Part shown: positions 15,132-23,893 of the stretch, piece by piece
Position numbering within the stretch: position 1 is the stretch's first letter
Layout: each line of letters begins with the position of its first letter
Assembly (NCBI GenBank): GCA_905214225.1
Contig: CAJMLL010000033.1
Coordinates: 1-25,074 of the forward strand
Origin: an uncultured bacterium
GTDB lineage: Bacteria; Bacillota; Clostridia; Peptostreptococcales; Anaerovoracaceae
Length of the DNA stretch: 25,074 nt
Direction of reading: 5' to 3'
Program-made: the position numbers and the translations under genes
Notes under the pieces: model-generated
Databases searched by the model: none
The model's input: the letters and a program-made list of their open reading frames with translations, nothing else
What the model was told of the DNA's origin: nothing

Positions 15132-16346
15132 TTAATAGTTCAGCAGGTGGCCCATTTTCTTCTGCTTGGTCTTCAGATAGAAGAGGTCCTGCGGGTTGGC
15201 CTGCATCTGGATCGGCACGCGTTTGATGATTTTCAGGCCGTATTCTTTCAGATCGTAGATTTTCTGCGGGTTGTTGGTCAGCAGGCGCATGGTGTGGACG
15301 CCCAGATCGCGGAGGATCTGCGCGCCGATGTAGTATTCTCTGGCGTCGCCCGGGAAACCGAGGGCGAGGTTGGCTTCCAGTGTGTCCATGCCCTGATCCT
15401 GGAGATTGTAGGCCTTCAGCTTGTTGATCAGGCCGATTCCGCGTCCTTCCTGGCGCATGTAGAGAAGAACGCCGCGGCCTTCTTCATTAATCTGCTTCAG
15501 GGCGGAAGCGAGCTGCTGGCCGCAGTCGCAGCGAAGAGAACCGAAGACTTCTCCGGTCAGGCACTCGGAATGCACGCGGCAGAGAATGTCCTCGCCATCG
15601 CCGATGTCGCCCTTGACCAGTGCCACGTGGTGCTCGCCGTTCAGGCGGTTGACGTAGCCGTAGGCGCGGAATGTGCCGTAGCGGGTCGGCAGATTGCAGG
15701 ATGCGACCTGGTCGATCAGAACGTCGTGTTTCTTCCTGTATTCCTGCAGGTCGTGGATGGTGATGAAGGAGAGGCCGTATTTCATGGCGAACTGTTTCAG
15801 CTCTTCTGTGCGCATCATAGTGCCGTCTTCACGCATGATTTCGCAGCAGATTCCGACTGGCTCCATTCCGGCCAGGCGGAGCAGGTCAACGGTCGCTTCT
15901 GTGTGGCCCTGACGCTCGAATACGCCGTTTTTTCTCGCAAGGAGAGGGAACATGTGGCCCGGGCGGCGGAAGTCTTCTGGACGGCTTTTCGGGTCGGCTG
16001 CCTTTCTGGCGGTCAGGCCGCGCTCAACGGCGGAAATTCCGGTTGTGGTGTCGCGATGGTCGATGCTGACAGTAAAGGCGGTTTCGTGGTTGTCCTGGTT
16101 GTCAGTGACCATCTGCGGAAGCTGCAGGCGGTCGATGGCTTCCTTTCCCATCGGCATGCAGATCAGGCCCTTGGCCTTGGAGGCGATGTAGTTGATGTTC
16201 TCTGTCGTCGCGAACTGTCCGGCGCAGATCAGATCGCCTTCATTTTCACGGTCCGGATCGTCCGTGCAGATGATGATTTTGCCGTTTTTCAGATCTTCCA
16301 GCGCCTGCGGAATTGTTGCGAATTTGAAGTCTTTTGTGTCTGTCAT
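15132..16346 (-). CDS. ribBA: Bifunctional DHBP synthase / GTP cyclohydrolase II
   Basis: A fusion supplying both branches of riboflavin synthesis. The N-terminal half (about 1-205) makes 3,4-dihydroxy-2-butanone 4-phosphate from ribulose 5-phosphate. It shows [12 protein letters not shown] (29-40), [12 protein letters not shown] (127-138) and GHTEATVDL (147-155). The C-terminal half opens GTP. It has the zinc cysteines 262, 273 and 275 in [20 protein letters not shown], with the same spacing as E. coli RibA, and [16 protein letters not shown]. At 404 aa both domains are full length with their catalytic residues present. A 77-base gap separates it from ribE. The 419-codon plus-strand frame opposite it is a shadow. 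Confidence 0.97.
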   Translation of the reverse strand: MTDTKDFKFATIPQALEDLKNGKIIICTDDPDRENEGDLICAGQFATTENINYIASKAKGLICMPMGKEAIDRLQLPQMVTDNQDNHETAFTVSIDHRDTTTGISAVERGLTARKAADPKSRPEDFRRPGHMFPLLARKNGVFERQGHTEATVDLLRLAGMEPVGICCEIMREDGTMMRTEELKQFAMKYGLSFITIHDLQEYRKKHDVLIDQVASCNLPTRYGTFRAYGYVNRLNGEHHVALVKGDIGDGEDILCRVHSECLTGEVFGSLRCDCGQQLASALKQINEEGRGVLLYMRQEGRGIGLINKLKAYNLQDQGMDTLEANLALGFPGDAREYYIGAQILRDLGVHTMRLLTNNPQKIYDLKEYGLKIIKRVPIQMQANPQDLFYLKTKQKKMGHLLNY

Positions 16347-16423
16347 GATAAGTTCCTCTTTTCTCTAATCCTCATATAATCTTAATGACGGTATATTTCC
16401 TTTTAAATGATGGTATTTCGCTG

Positions 16424-17134
16424 TTAAAGTGACCGGATCAGGGATTTCCATTCCTGGTCGGATGAGTTTCCGGCCTGCTTCTGGCCGGATTCTGTCGACT
16501 TTGTCTGCCCCAGTGTCCGGATTCCCGTGCGGCTCTGGTAAAGATCAAGGTTCCGCGCGACATATTTTCCAATGATGTCGGTCTCCAGATTCACCAGATC
16601 CCCGGCTCGCTTTTCTCCCAGAATCGTTTCTCCCATGGTGGTCGGGATAATGGAAACGCTGAATTCCGGCGTATGTCCCGGGGCCAGCTCCGCGATCGTC
16701 AGACTGATTCCGTCGATGGCGATCGAGCCTTTTTCTACCATGCAGGGGAGCATTTCCTCTGGGAATTTAACGCGGTACCAGACTGCATTTCCTTCTTTTT
16801 TTACGGAAATGATGTTTCCGGTGCCGTCGATGTGTCCGGAGACGATGTGGCCTCCGAAGCGGCCGTCCGCTGCCATGGCGCGTTCCAGGTTGACGCGGCT
16901 TCCCGCAGTCAGGCGGGACAGGGAGCTTCTTCGGATCGTTTCCGGCATCACGTCCGCGGAGAAGGTCGAGCTGGTCATTTTCGTCACCGTCAGGCAGATG
17001 CCGTTCACCGCGATACTGTCGCCGATTTTCGTTCCTTCCAGAACCTTCCGGCAGGCGATCGTCAGAACCCCGGATTTTCCTGACGGCGGCATTTCCGCGA
17101 TGCTTCCGGTTTCTTCTATAATTCCTGTGAACAT
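16424..17134 (-). CDS. ribE: Riboflavin synthase, alpha subunit
   Basis: Dismutates two molecules of 6,7-dimethyl-8-ribityllumazine into riboflavin and the aminouracil precursor. It starts with the canonical MFTGIIEETGSI. Two lumazine-binding repeats follow (about 1-97 and 98-195), the second opening with GGHIVSGHIDGTG. The usual length is 200-220 aa; this protein has 236, because of a polar C-terminal tail (QSRTGIRTLGQTKSTESGQKQ...) with no recognisable domain. The start lies one base after the ribD stop, with AAGGAGG inside the end of ribD, so translation is probably coupled. The name ribE follows Bacillus usage; it is ribC in E. coli. Confidence 0.96.
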   Translation of the reverse strand: MFTGIIEETGSIAEMPPSGKSGVLTIACRKVLEGTKIGDSIAVNGICLTVTKMTSSTFSADVMPETIRRSSLSRLTAGSRVNLERAMAADGRFGGHIVSGHIDGTGNIISVKKEGNAVWYRVKFPEEMLPCMVEKGSIAIDGISLTIAELAPGHTPEFSVSIIPTTMGETILGEKRAGDLVNLETDIIGKYVARNLDLYQSRTGIRTLGQTKSTESGQKQAGNSSDQEWKSLIRSL

Positions 17135-17135
17135 T

Positions 17136-18326
17136 CTATTCTGCCTCCTTCGGATACTTGATCGGACCTTCCATCAGAAGATCCTCTCCGATTCTTTTGA
17201 TCTCCATGGGACAAAGCTCAGGAGCAAGGTTCGGATCGCCACTTCCTTTTCCTCCAATCGGCGATTTTGCTGCTGGGTTTCCGAGTATCTTCGGAGAAAG
17301 GTAAATTTCTGCCCGGTCTGCAAGATGCTGGTCCATCAGACTTCCGAGAAGTCCCGCGCCGCATTCAGTGTAGATGCTGTCAATTCCCATCTTTCCAAGA
17401 TTCTGAAGGAGAATGGAAAGATCAAGGTGTCCGTTTTCATCCGGCGGAGTCGTGATCATGACCGCGCCTTTTTCAAGGAAGGCTTTCTGCTTCTCTTTAT
17501 CGCTTTCGCAAGTGGCGATGATGGTCCGCGGGTAACGGCTGTGCTCGTCGAAGGTTACCGGCGGAAGTTCAGCTCCTTGCTGGCTGTTTTTTGTCCCATC
17601 TGGAATATCCGACAAAAGAAAGCTGTCAAGAGGGGTCCTCAAATGGCTGTCGCAGACAATGCGGACGGGGTCAGGAGATGCCTTTCCGTGGGCGGTAAGC
17701 CTTGGATTGTCAGCAATTACCGTTTCCACGCTGGTCAGAACGGCCATGCATGCTGCACGCTGAAGCGATACATTCGCCCGGGCAGTTTCACCGGTGATCC
17801 ACTGGGATTTTCCATTGAAGCAGGCGATCTTTCCATCCAGACTCATGGCATATTTTAAATTGACGAGCGGGCGGCCGGTCTTCATCAGATGGAAAAAGGA
17901 TGGATTCAGCTGATCGCATTCTTCCTTTAAAAGACCGGTAAATACGGTGATTCCTGCATTCTGGAGAAGCTTTACGCCTTTTCCGCTGACTAACGGATTC
18001 GGATCGGAGGAGCCGATGAAGCAGCGGGAGATGCCGGCTTCAATGAGAGCCTCTGTGCATGGCGGCTGCTTTCCCTGATGGCAGCAGGGCTCAAGTGTGA
18101 CGTAGATGTCCGCTCCTTCCGGACTTTCTGTGCAGGATTTCAGCGCGTTCCGCTCGGCGTGAAGAGATCCGAACGTTTCATGTGCGCCTTCGCCGATGAT
18201 TCGTCCATTCTTTACGATGACGGCACCGACGAGAGGGTTTGGATGCATGAAGTTTCCGGCATTTTCCGCAAGCTGAATGGCCCGCTTCATATAGGATTGC
18301 TGCTGGCTTGTAAATCTATGATGCAT
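17136..18326 (-). CDS. ribD: Bifunctional riboflavin deaminase / reductase
   Basis: Performs the second and third steps on the GTP branch: deamination of the pyrimidine, then NADPH-dependent reduction of the ribose side chain. The N-terminal deaminase has the zinc site HAE (56-58) and PCC...PPC (Cys81, Cys90). The reductase starts near residue 160 with NLKYAMSLDGKIA. At 396 aa it is somewhat longer than the usual 360-370, mainly through a loop around 230-260 (SDIPDGTKNSQQGAELPP). The start ATG has GAAGG 9 bases upstream. It is the first gene after the FMN riboswitch and so directly controlled by FMN. Confidence 0.96.
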   Translation of the reverse strand: MHHRFTSQQQSYMKRAIQLAENAGNFMHPNPLVGAVIVKNGRIIGEGAHETFGSLHAERNALKSCTESPEGADIYVTLEPCCHQGKQPPCTEALIEAGISRCFIGSSDPNPLVSGKGVKLLQNAGITVFTGLLKEECDQLNPSFFHLMKTGRPLVNLKYAMSLDGKIACFNGKSQWITGETARANVSLQRAACMAVLTSVETVIADNPRLTAHGKASPDPVRIVCDSHLRTPLDSFLLSDIPDGTKNSQQGAELPPVTFDEHSRYPRTIIATCESDKEKQKAFLEKGAVMITTPPDENGHLDLSILLQNLGKMGIDSIYTECGAGLLGSLMDQHLADRAEIYLSPKILGNPAAKSPIGGKGSGDPNLAPELCPMEIKRIGEDLLMEGPIKYPKEAE

Positions 18327-18383
18327 TGAAATGTGCCTTCTTTCCGTTAAAGTTAAATATCTGAAACTGAAAGAAGAAGGCGA

Positions 18384-18424
18384 AGAAAAAACTAAAACCC
18401 TGAAATCAAAGGATTTCAGGGTTT
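18384..18424 (-). terminator. Riboswitch expression platform: intrinsic terminator before ribD
   Basis: On the minus strand AAACCCTGAAATC pairs perfectly with GATTTCAGGGTTT (13 bp) around a CTTT loop, followed by TTAGTTTTTTC. It lies between the FMN aptamer and ribD, so FMN binding would favour premature termination of the riboflavin operon. Confidence 0.93.
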
Positions 18425-18550
18425 GAAGTGTGTGACGAGACGGTGATGAATAATCTGTTTGGTTTACCGCGGCTGCTGAATTCCGGCGGTAATAAATACC
18501 CGCAGCAATTGCTTCGGGGGCAGATAAATTTCACGCTCGATTGGTTAACG

Positions 18551-18659
18551 ATCTTCTTTCATCCAGACTTTACTGTCGGCTTCGGAGTTTCACCGAATCA
18601 TACCTGTTAAGGCTCGCGGGCTCTACCGCCGGTCGTGACTTTCACACGGCCCTGAAGAT
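18551..18659 (-). promoter_or_regulatory. FMN riboswitch (RFN element)
   Basis: The minus strand carries the conserved RFN blocks in order: ATCTTCAGGGC, GACCGGCGGTAGAGCCCGCG, GATTCGGTGAAACTCCG, GCCGACAGT and AGTCTGGATGAAAGAAGAT. The outer P1 stem pairs 18654-18659 with 18551-18556. It binds flavin mononucleotide and acts through the terminator at 18384-18424. About 125 bases between aptamer and terminator can form the alternative antiterminator. Confidence 0.97.
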
Positions 18660-18677
18660 TTAACTTTTCTGACTATA

Positions 18678-18705
18678 ATTGTAGTCTCTTAAGCGAAAAA
18701 ATCAA
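18678..18705 (-). promoter_or_regulatory. Promoter of the riboflavin operon
   Basis: On the minus strand TTGATT (18700-18705), a 16-base spacer and TACAAT (18678-18683), about 19 bases before the aptamer. The -10 region lies in a near-palindrome GACTATAATTGTAGTC. Confidence 0.65.
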
Positions 18706-18804
18706 GTGCTTTTTTGAAATAAAACTCTCATGTCGGGAAAGATTGGAATTTCAGTGGGTTCGAGACATTGAATAGTATAGAAGAGTGTGATAAATGTTTC
18801 ACGA

Positions 18805-18843
18805 GCGTCGAAAAAAGTTGAAAAAAGTTGATTTCTTCGACGC
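18805..18843 (+). promoter_or_regulatory. Inverted repeat with tandem 10-mers upstream of the tad operon
   Basis: GCGTCGAA (18805-18812) and TTCGACGC (18836-18843) are perfect 8-bp arms 23 bases apart. Between and overlapping them AAAAAAGTTG occurs twice in tandem (18811-18830). CGTCGAA differs by one base from the Spo0A box TGTCGAA in both orientations. It lies about 45-85 bases before tadZ, a likely operator position. No clear -35/-10 pair could be fixed in this gap. Confidence 0.4.
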
Positions 18844-18888
18844 GGGTCCCTGTGTTACTCTGGATGTGCGGAAGGAAAGGAGGAGGGT

Positions 18889-20232
18889 GTGAAAAGAATC
18901 CAGGTAAACGTTGCTGTATCGGACCGGGAGCTCGGAAAAGCAATTGTCCGGGGCATGAGTGCAAAGGCGGGAAGGATGCGGTTCAGGCAGCTGCAGGCAG
19001 AAATAGGAAAAGACTGGGAAGCGGATGATACCTCCATGCTTAATATGGATAGCGGAATACAGGATGCTGATCTCTGGATCACCGATCAGGAATCGGTCTG
19101 TCAGTTATATCCGTCAAGCTGTATTTTACTTTCTGCATCGGACGCAGGGCATGAGCCGGAATGGATCCGGGACGATTCTGACCGCTGTGGAAAAAAATCG
19201 GAAAGGATGCTTCCGCCAGCTGACCCCATGACCGGACATTCACAGAAGAATAAACAAAAAGAGAAAGGCGGCATGTATGCAGGCGTTCCGCTGAACCGAA
19301 ACAGTCTGCTCAGCGGGCTGAATCAGCTCTGGTTTCAGAAAACCGGGCAGCCGGCAGAATATGTATTTCTGCAGCAGGCTTCGGTGACGGCATTCTTTGG
19401 AATAAGCGGAGGATGCGGTGTCACCGCCTGTGCGCTGAGTACGGCGAGGCTTCTTCACAGAATTTACGGGTCGAAGTGTCTGTATGTCAGCATGAATCCG
19501 GTGGATGATTCGGGGAATTATCTGCGGAAAGACGGATCCTGCAGCCTCCTCCGTCTTCTGTACGCAATTCACAGGGGAAAGAAGGAAGCGGTTCAGCCCT
19601 ACCTGAATGAGGAGGACGGTGTCTGGTATTTCAAAGGGACAGAAAGCGGGCTGGATGAGCATGTCCGGGCAGAAAGCATGGAGGCTCTGTTTAAAGAGCT
19701 TTCCTGTCAGCTTGATTTTCAGCACATTATTCTTGATTTCGGGACCAGCCTTACGGAAGAACATATAGAGATGATGCAGTGCTGCAGCGCGGCAGTGCTT
19801 GTCGGAAAGGGAGAACGGGCACTGAGGCCTCTGTTTCAGAGAATGTGGGAAAAGAAGCTGCTGAATCTTCTGCCGAATACTGCACTTCTTCATAATATGG
19901 ATGATGGCAGGCAGGAAGGGGCGCAGTGGGAAGACTGCTATAATCTGGAAACAGAGCCGCAAATGAAAGAAGAGGATGGTGAGAATGAGAAGGGAAGAAA
20001 AACATTCCAGATGGAGGATCGAAAAGAAGAACCGGCAGGGGAGGAAGAAAGGCAGGAGAGGCAGACCCTCGTTCCTGAATTTCATGTGTCTGTCTGTGAA
20101 AAAGCGTTTATTCATATGGGAGGAAGATGGAAGATCGACCTGTCCGGCTGTTTCGGCGCAGAGCTGAGCCGGCTGGCGGTCTGGATTGAGGAAGGAGATG
20201 GATGTGTATCAGAAGGAGAAAATCTTGAATAA
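18889..20232 (+). CDS. tadZ: TadZ/CpaE-like pilus localisation ATPase
   Basis: A 447-aa member of the MinD/ParA superfamily that positions the Tad (Flp) pilus machine at the cytoplasmic membrane. Residues 1-110 resemble the receiver-like N-terminal part of TadZ. Residues 171-179 (GISGGCGVT) are a deviant Walker A. Unlike standard ParA (KGGxGKT) it lacks both lysines, so ATP hydrolysis may be weak, as reported for atypical TadZ proteins. IILDFGTSL near 285 fits switch II. A highly charged insert (about 365-400) precedes a short C-terminal domain. The start is GTG 18889 with AAAGGAGG 5 bases upstream. Its end overlaps tadA. It is the first gene of the cluster seen, so probably the operon head. 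Confidence 0.85.
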   Translation: MKRIQVNVAVSDRELGKAIVRGMSAKAGRMRFRQLQAEIGKDWEADDTSMLNMDSGIQDADLWITDQESVCQLYPSSCILLSASDAGHEPEWIRDDSDRCGKKSERMLPPADPMTGHSQKNKQKEKGGMYAGVPLNRNSLLSGLNQLWFQKTGQPAEYVFLQQASVTAFFGISGGCGVTACALSTARLLHRIYGSKCLYVSMNPVDDSGNYLRKDGSCSLLRLLYAIHRGKKEAVQPYLNEEDGVWYFKGTESGLDEHVRAESMEALFKELSCQLDFQHIILDFGTSLTEEHIEMMQCCSAAVLVGKGERALRPLFQRMWEKKLLNLLPNTALLHNMDDGRQEGAQWEDCYNLETEPQMKEEDGENEKGRKTFQMEDRKEEPAGEEERQERQTLVPEFHVSVCEKAFIHMGGRWKIDLSGCFGAELSRLAVWIEEGDGCVSEGENLE

Positions 20233-21463
20233 CAGAAGAGAAGAAAAGTTAAAACAGTTTGCAGAAGAAGCTTATCAGCATGTGCAGGTCAGCCTGAGGA
20301 ACAATCGTCTGAAAGAAGACTTTTCCGATCAGGCTGTCGAGGAGCTGGTGGATGAAACGGTTCTGTATCTGGCCATTCACTCAGATCTGAATCTTCGTGT
20401 GGAAGAAATGGAGGAGATTTCCTGGAATCTGTTTTTCCGGATCCGGGGAGAACTGGGGATCCTGGAGCCTTATGTTTTAGATGATTCGGTTACGGAGATT
20501 ATGGTCAACGGAAAAGATGAGATTTTCCTGGAGACGGAGGAAGGGATTGTTCCCTGCGGGGAGGTTTTTGCCAGCACCGAGGAACTGGAGGAATGCATTC
20601 GGAAGATTGCTGCCGGTGTCCACCGTGAAATCAATGAGATGAATCCGATTCTGGACGCCCGTCTCTCGGACGGTTCCCGGGTGAATGCCGTGTATCGGAA
20701 TGTGGCTCTGGACGGACCGGCGCTGACCATAAGAAAGTTCGGAAAAAAGAGGATGACGGCGGAGGATCTGATTGCAAACGGAACGATGACGAAGGACTGT
20801 GCGGATTTGCTGCGTATTCTCATCCGCTGCGGCTATAACCTGTTTATAAGCGGGGGAACGTCCACTGGAAAAACGACTTTCCTTAATGCCATGAGCGACT
20901 ATATCCGGCCGGAAGAGCGGATTATCGTGATCGAGGATTCCAGGGAACTGATGATGGACCAGATTCCCAATATCGTTCAGATGGAATGCAGGCAGGCAAA
21001 TTCTTCCGGGAAAGGAAAAATCTCCATGGAAGATCTGATCCGGACGAGTCTGAGAATGCGGCCGGACAGAATTATTGTCGGGGAAGTCAGGGGAGCGGAA
21101 GCCGCACTGATGCTGCAGGCGCTGAACACCGGACATTCCGGCCTTTCCACCGGTCATGGAAATTCAGTAAACGGCATGCTGAGGAGACTGGAGGCGATGT
21201 GCCTGATGAACGCAAATGTGCCGGTCGATTCCATCCGCTGTCAGATCGTGGAGGCGCTTGACATCATGGTGCATCTGATCCGGCTTCCGGATGGAAGAAG
21301 GGTGGTTTCCGAACTTTGTGAACTGACGGGATTTAAAGATGGGAATTACTGCCTGAATCCGCTGTTTCTGTACGACGGTAATATGCAGGTGAAACTCGGC
21401 AGCAGCTTGAAAAACCGGCAGAAACTGAGTGAGCGAGGTTACGGAGATGCGCAGCTTATCTGA
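20198..21463 (+). CDS. tadA: TadA/CpaF secretion ATPase
   Basis: The hexameric type II/IV secretion ATPase that powers assembly of Flp pili. Walker A GGTSTGKT is at about 219-226. Walker B is RIIVGEVRG at about 291-299, followed by the His box HSGLSTGH near 313-320. The N-terminal domain has the usual ILEPYVLDDSVTEIMVNG block near 88-105. The start is uncertain: ATG 20198 has GAGG 6 bases before it, while GTG 20204 and TTG 20225 also have AAGGAG sites. All overlap the end of tadZ, so translation is coupled. The 421-aa length is normal for CpaF. Confidence 0.93.
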   Translation: MDVYQKEKILNNRREEKLKQFAEEAYQHVQVSLRNNRLKEDFSDQAVEELVDETVLYLAIHSDLNLRVEEMEEISWNLFFRIRGELGILEPYVLDDSVTEIMVNGKDEIFLETEEGIVPCGEVFASTEELEECIRKIAAGVHREINEMNPILDARLSDGSRVNAVYRNVALDGPALTIRKFGKKRMTAEDLIANGTMTKDCADLLRILIRCGYNLFISGGTSTGKTTFLNAMSDYIRPEERIIVIEDSRELMMDQIPNIVQMECRQANSSGKGKISMEDLIRTSLRMRPDRIIVGEVRGAEAALMLQALNTGHSGLSTGHGNSVNGMLRRLEAMCLMNANVPVDSIRCQIVEALDIMVHLIRLPDGRRVVSELCELTGFKDGNYCLNPLFLYDGNMQVKLGSSLKNRQKLSERGYGDAQLI

Positions 21464-22190
21464 TTTTCAGCTTGAAAAGGCAGAAAAATGGAAGATCAGG
21501 CTGCTCCTGCTTCTGCTGACTGCGGAAACCGGACTGCTGTTTTACCGCAGTCTTCTTCCTGTACTCGCGCTGCCCTTTCTTCTGCGGCCTGCTGAGAAAT
21601 TCGGAGAAGAGTACATCAGACGGAAACAGAAAAAGCTTCTGAGGCGTCAGTTTCAGGATTTTCTTCGCTGCATTGCATCGTCGCTGGATGTAGGACGAGG
21701 ATTCGCTGAAGCGCTGAGGGAAGCGGAGAAGCCCCTTCTTGAAATTTACGATGAGAAGCAGCCGATTATCCTTGCCGTGCGGGAAATGAGAGCGCAGATT
21801 GAACATGCGGGTGCATCCGATCTTGAGGCCCTGCAGGAATTTGCGAAGATGTCGGACCTCGAGGAGGCGGCGGATCTTGCCCAGGTTTTCCGTGCAGTCA
21901 GAAGATCAGGAGGTGATTTCAGCGGAGCGGTAAGAAAATGCGCATCGGTGTTGCAGGAGAAGATCAGCATTGAAGAAGATATAGAACTGATGGTCACACA
22001 GAAACGCTATGAAGGGAAAATAATTACTCTTATGCCAGTTTTGATCATCCTCTTTCTGCGCATCACATCGCCGGAATACATCTCCATTCTGTATGGAAAT
22101 GCCGCCGGGCGGATCATCATGACAGGCTGCCTTCTTGCGGCAGGAGCCGCATACTATCTGATCGACAGGATCACGGCGATTCAGGTCTGA
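21447..22190 (+). CDS. tadB: TadB-like inner-membrane pilus assembly protein
   Basis: A 247-aa member of the type II secretion F family that should form the membrane platform on which TadA acts. Hydrophobic segments lie at about 17-48 and at about 190-243 (two helices around RITSPEYIS). Between them is the cytosolic helical T2SSF domain, with LRCIASSLDVGRGFAEAL and FRAVRRSGGDFSGAVRKC. It is shorter than typical TadB (about 300 aa), mainly in the N-terminal region. ATG 21447 has CGAGG 8 bases upstream. It overlaps the tadA end by 17 bases, so the genes are tightly coupled. Confidence 0.87.
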   Translation: MRSLSDFQLEKAEKWKIRLLLLLLTAETGLLFYRSLLPVLALPFLLRPAEKFGEEYIRRKQKKLLRRQFQDFLRCIASSLDVGRGFAEALREAEKPLLEIYDEKQPIILAVREMRAQIEHAGASDLEALQEFAKMSDLEEAADLAQVFRAVRRSGGDFSGAVRKCASVLQEKISIEEDIELMVTQKRYEGKIITLMPVLIILFLRITSPEYISILYGNAAGRIIMTGCLLAAGAAYYLIDRITAIQV

Positions 22191-22272
22191 TGAAAGAGGC
22201 TGGGCAGAGACAAAAGCTGACCTGGAAAGGGAAAATGAAAGGCAGAAGCTGCAGGGAGGTGATCGGGATAAT

Positions 22273-23328
22273 TTGAAGCAGATAAAAGAATGGAAAAATG
22301 CTGTCAGAGGGAGATGGGAAGAAAGTGATGCGTATGTACTGCTGGAAAAGAAAAAGGAGCGGCTGCGTGACTTTCTTAAGAGAGGAGAAAACAGAAAAAG
22401 AGTCTGCCTGCTTCTTTCCGCGGCACTTCTTCTATCCGGAGTTCAGGCGGGAAAGGGCCTGGCCTCTTCAGAAAAGTACATCAGGAGATCAGACGGCAGC
22501 ATCAGCGGCCTGATGAGAAAAAGTACAAAAGAGAGAGCGGCATTCCCTCTATCGGTTGAAGCGGGAAAAGGAAAGCAGCGGCTGAAAAAAGAAGTGACCA
22601 TCGTTCTGGAAGCGGACGGAAGCGTCCGTGTGAAGGAAAAGCAGGATCCGAAAAAGGAACTGAAGCAGGCCATTCAGAAGGCGGTCCGGGATGCGGAGAC
22701 GGCAGGAACAAAAAAAGTCAGTCTGCCGTCTGAGCTTTCAGACGGCACAGTCATGAACTGGAATAAAAAGGGAGACTACAAATTCCTTGTGCTGCTTCTG
22801 ATGGGTCCGCTGCTCTGCGCTCTTCTGTATCTTCAGGACCGGGAGAAGGAGAAAGAAAAAAGGAGGAAGAAAATGGATTCGGTTTTCTGCGCCCTTCCGG
22901 CATTCAATGATCAGCTGATTCTGCTGCTAAACTGCGGGATGGTGTTCTATGACGCCTTTCAGATGATTGCGGACGGGTACAGGGCGCAGGAGCGGCAGGA
23001 TTATTTCAGCAGCCTGATTCTGAGCGTTCAGAACAGGAGCCGGGAAGGAAAGTTGAGCCTGCGGAGAGCCCTGACGGAGACTGCGGAAGAAGAGAATAAC
23101 GAGCATTTCAGCCGGTTTGCAGAGACGGTTTCAGACAGCCAGATTCATGGAACGGATATGCTGGAAACCTTGGAAAAAGAACGTGACAGGCTCTGGAAAG
23201 AACGGAAAAATGCCGCGCAGAAGAAGGGAAAGCTGGCAGAAAGCAGGCTGGCGCTTCCCCTTGCGGTACTGCTTCTGGTGCTCATTGTTATTACTGCCGC
23301 GCCTGCCGTGATTCAGGTGCAGCAGTAA
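22273..23328 (+). CDS. tadC: TadC-like membrane protein with an extra N-terminal domain
   Basis: A 351-aa protein in the TadC position, the partner of TadB in the pilus platform. Residues 200-351 fit the T2SSF half: ALPAFNDQLILLLNCGMVFYDAF, then a last helix at about 327-346. Before it come a cytosolic tail, a membrane helix at about 44-60, a roughly 105-residue domain that should lie outside the membrane (EVTIVLEADGSVRV...), and a second helix at about 169-187. That exported part is not in standard TadC and suggests a fused sensor or structural module. Start TTG 22273 has GGAGGTGATC 8 bases upstream, a perfect match to the 16S 3' end. An 82-base gap follows tadB. Confidence 0.8.
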   Translation: MKQIKEWKNAVRGRWEESDAYVLLEKKKERLRDFLKRGENRKRVCLLLSAALLLSGVQAGKGLASSEKYIRRSDGSISGLMRKSTKERAAFPLSVEAGKGKQRLKKEVTIVLEADGSVRVKEKQDPKKELKQAIQKAVRDAETAGTKKVSLPSELSDGTVMNWNKKGDYKFLVLLLMGPLLCALLYLQDREKEKEKRRKKMDSVFCALPAFNDQLILLLNCGMVFYDAFQMIADGYRAQERQDYFSSLILSVQNRSREGKLSLRRALTETAEEENNEHFSRFAETVSDSQIHGTDMLETLEKERDRLWKERKNAAQKKGKLAESRLALPLAVLLLVLIVITAAPAVIQVQQ

Positions 23329-23369
23329 AAGAAGTTAACTTCGTATGTTATTAAGAGAGGAGAATGATC

Positions 23370-23534
23370 ATGTGGAATAAATTTAAGAAATTTCTATCAA
23401 GTTCGCATAACAAGCAGGGGATGGAACTTGTTCAGGTTGCGATTCTCATCGGTTTAGCCGTAGCCCTCGGCATTATATTCGATGATCAGATCACGATGTT
23501 TGTCAATAAGACTTTCCAGTCACTGAACGGATAG
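23370..23534 (+). CDS. flp: Flp1-like pilin
   Basis: A 54-aa protein that should be the major subunit of the Tad pilus. A short basic leader (MWNKFKKFLSSSHNKQG) is followed by MELVQVAILIGLAVALGIIF, a hydrophobic helix with a glutamate at its start, and an amphipathic tail (DDQITMFVNKTFQSLNG). The Gly-Met junction at 17-18 is the likely prepilin peptidase site. The glutamate is at mature position 2, whereas classic Flp pilins have it at position 5; Gram-positive Flp1-like proteins vary here. AGGAG is 7 bases before ATG 23370. The peptidase (TadV/CpaA) is not in the window. A short palindrome GAAGTTAACTTC (23331-23342) precedes the gene. Confidence 0.88.
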   Translation: MWNKFKKFLSSSHNKQGMELVQVAILIGLAVALGIIFDDQITMFVNKTFQSLNG

Positions 23535-23554
23535 CCGGCGGGGAGGTGGTTAGT

Positions 23555-23893
23555 ATGCGCCGGATGCGGATGAATAAAAAAGGAGAAGAAATCGTGGAAG
23601 CTGCGATTGTGCTGCCCCTGGTGCTTCTTGCGATATTGAGCATGATTCTGCTGCTGATCTATTTTTACAGCTGTCTTCAGACACAGATCGATGTGCACCA
23701 TGTTCTTCTGGACCGGCAGGAACACTGCCGGAAGCTGTATCAGGTCAGCCGCGCATCCGGCTGCACAGAGAAGTCCATGCGGGGGCTGACAAAAAATGTG
23801 ATGCATAAGGAGAGCCGGGCCCGTTATTATCTGATCCGGCCTGCAGAAATCGTATCAATTGGAAAGGAGGCGTCGGTGTATTTTAAGGAATAA
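23555..23893 (+). CDS. tadE: TadE-like minor pseudopilin
   Basis: A 112-aa protein with a basic start (MRRMRMNKKG), then EEIVEAAIVLPLVLLAILSMI and a long membrane helix to about residue 38, the pattern of TadE/TadF pseudopilins processed by the same peptidase as Flp. The C-terminal part would lie outside the membrane and contains two cysteines (QEHCRKLYQVSRASGC) that could form a disulfide. ATG 23555 has GGGAGG 8 bases upstream; GTG 23546 would overlap that site. It lies 20 bases after flp, and the Shine-Dalgarno of the next gene lies inside its end. Confidence 0.8.
   Translation: MRRMRMNKKGEEIVEAAIVLPLVLLAILSMILLLIYFYSCLQTQIDVHHVLLDRQEHCRKLYQVSRASGCTEKSMRGLTKNVMHKESRARYYLIRPAEIVSIGKEASVYFKE

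Noticed and set aside
15120..16379. 419-codon plus-strand frame opposite ribBA
   Set aside because: ribBA has both full domains and zinc cysteines on the minus strand; the plus frame is its shadow.
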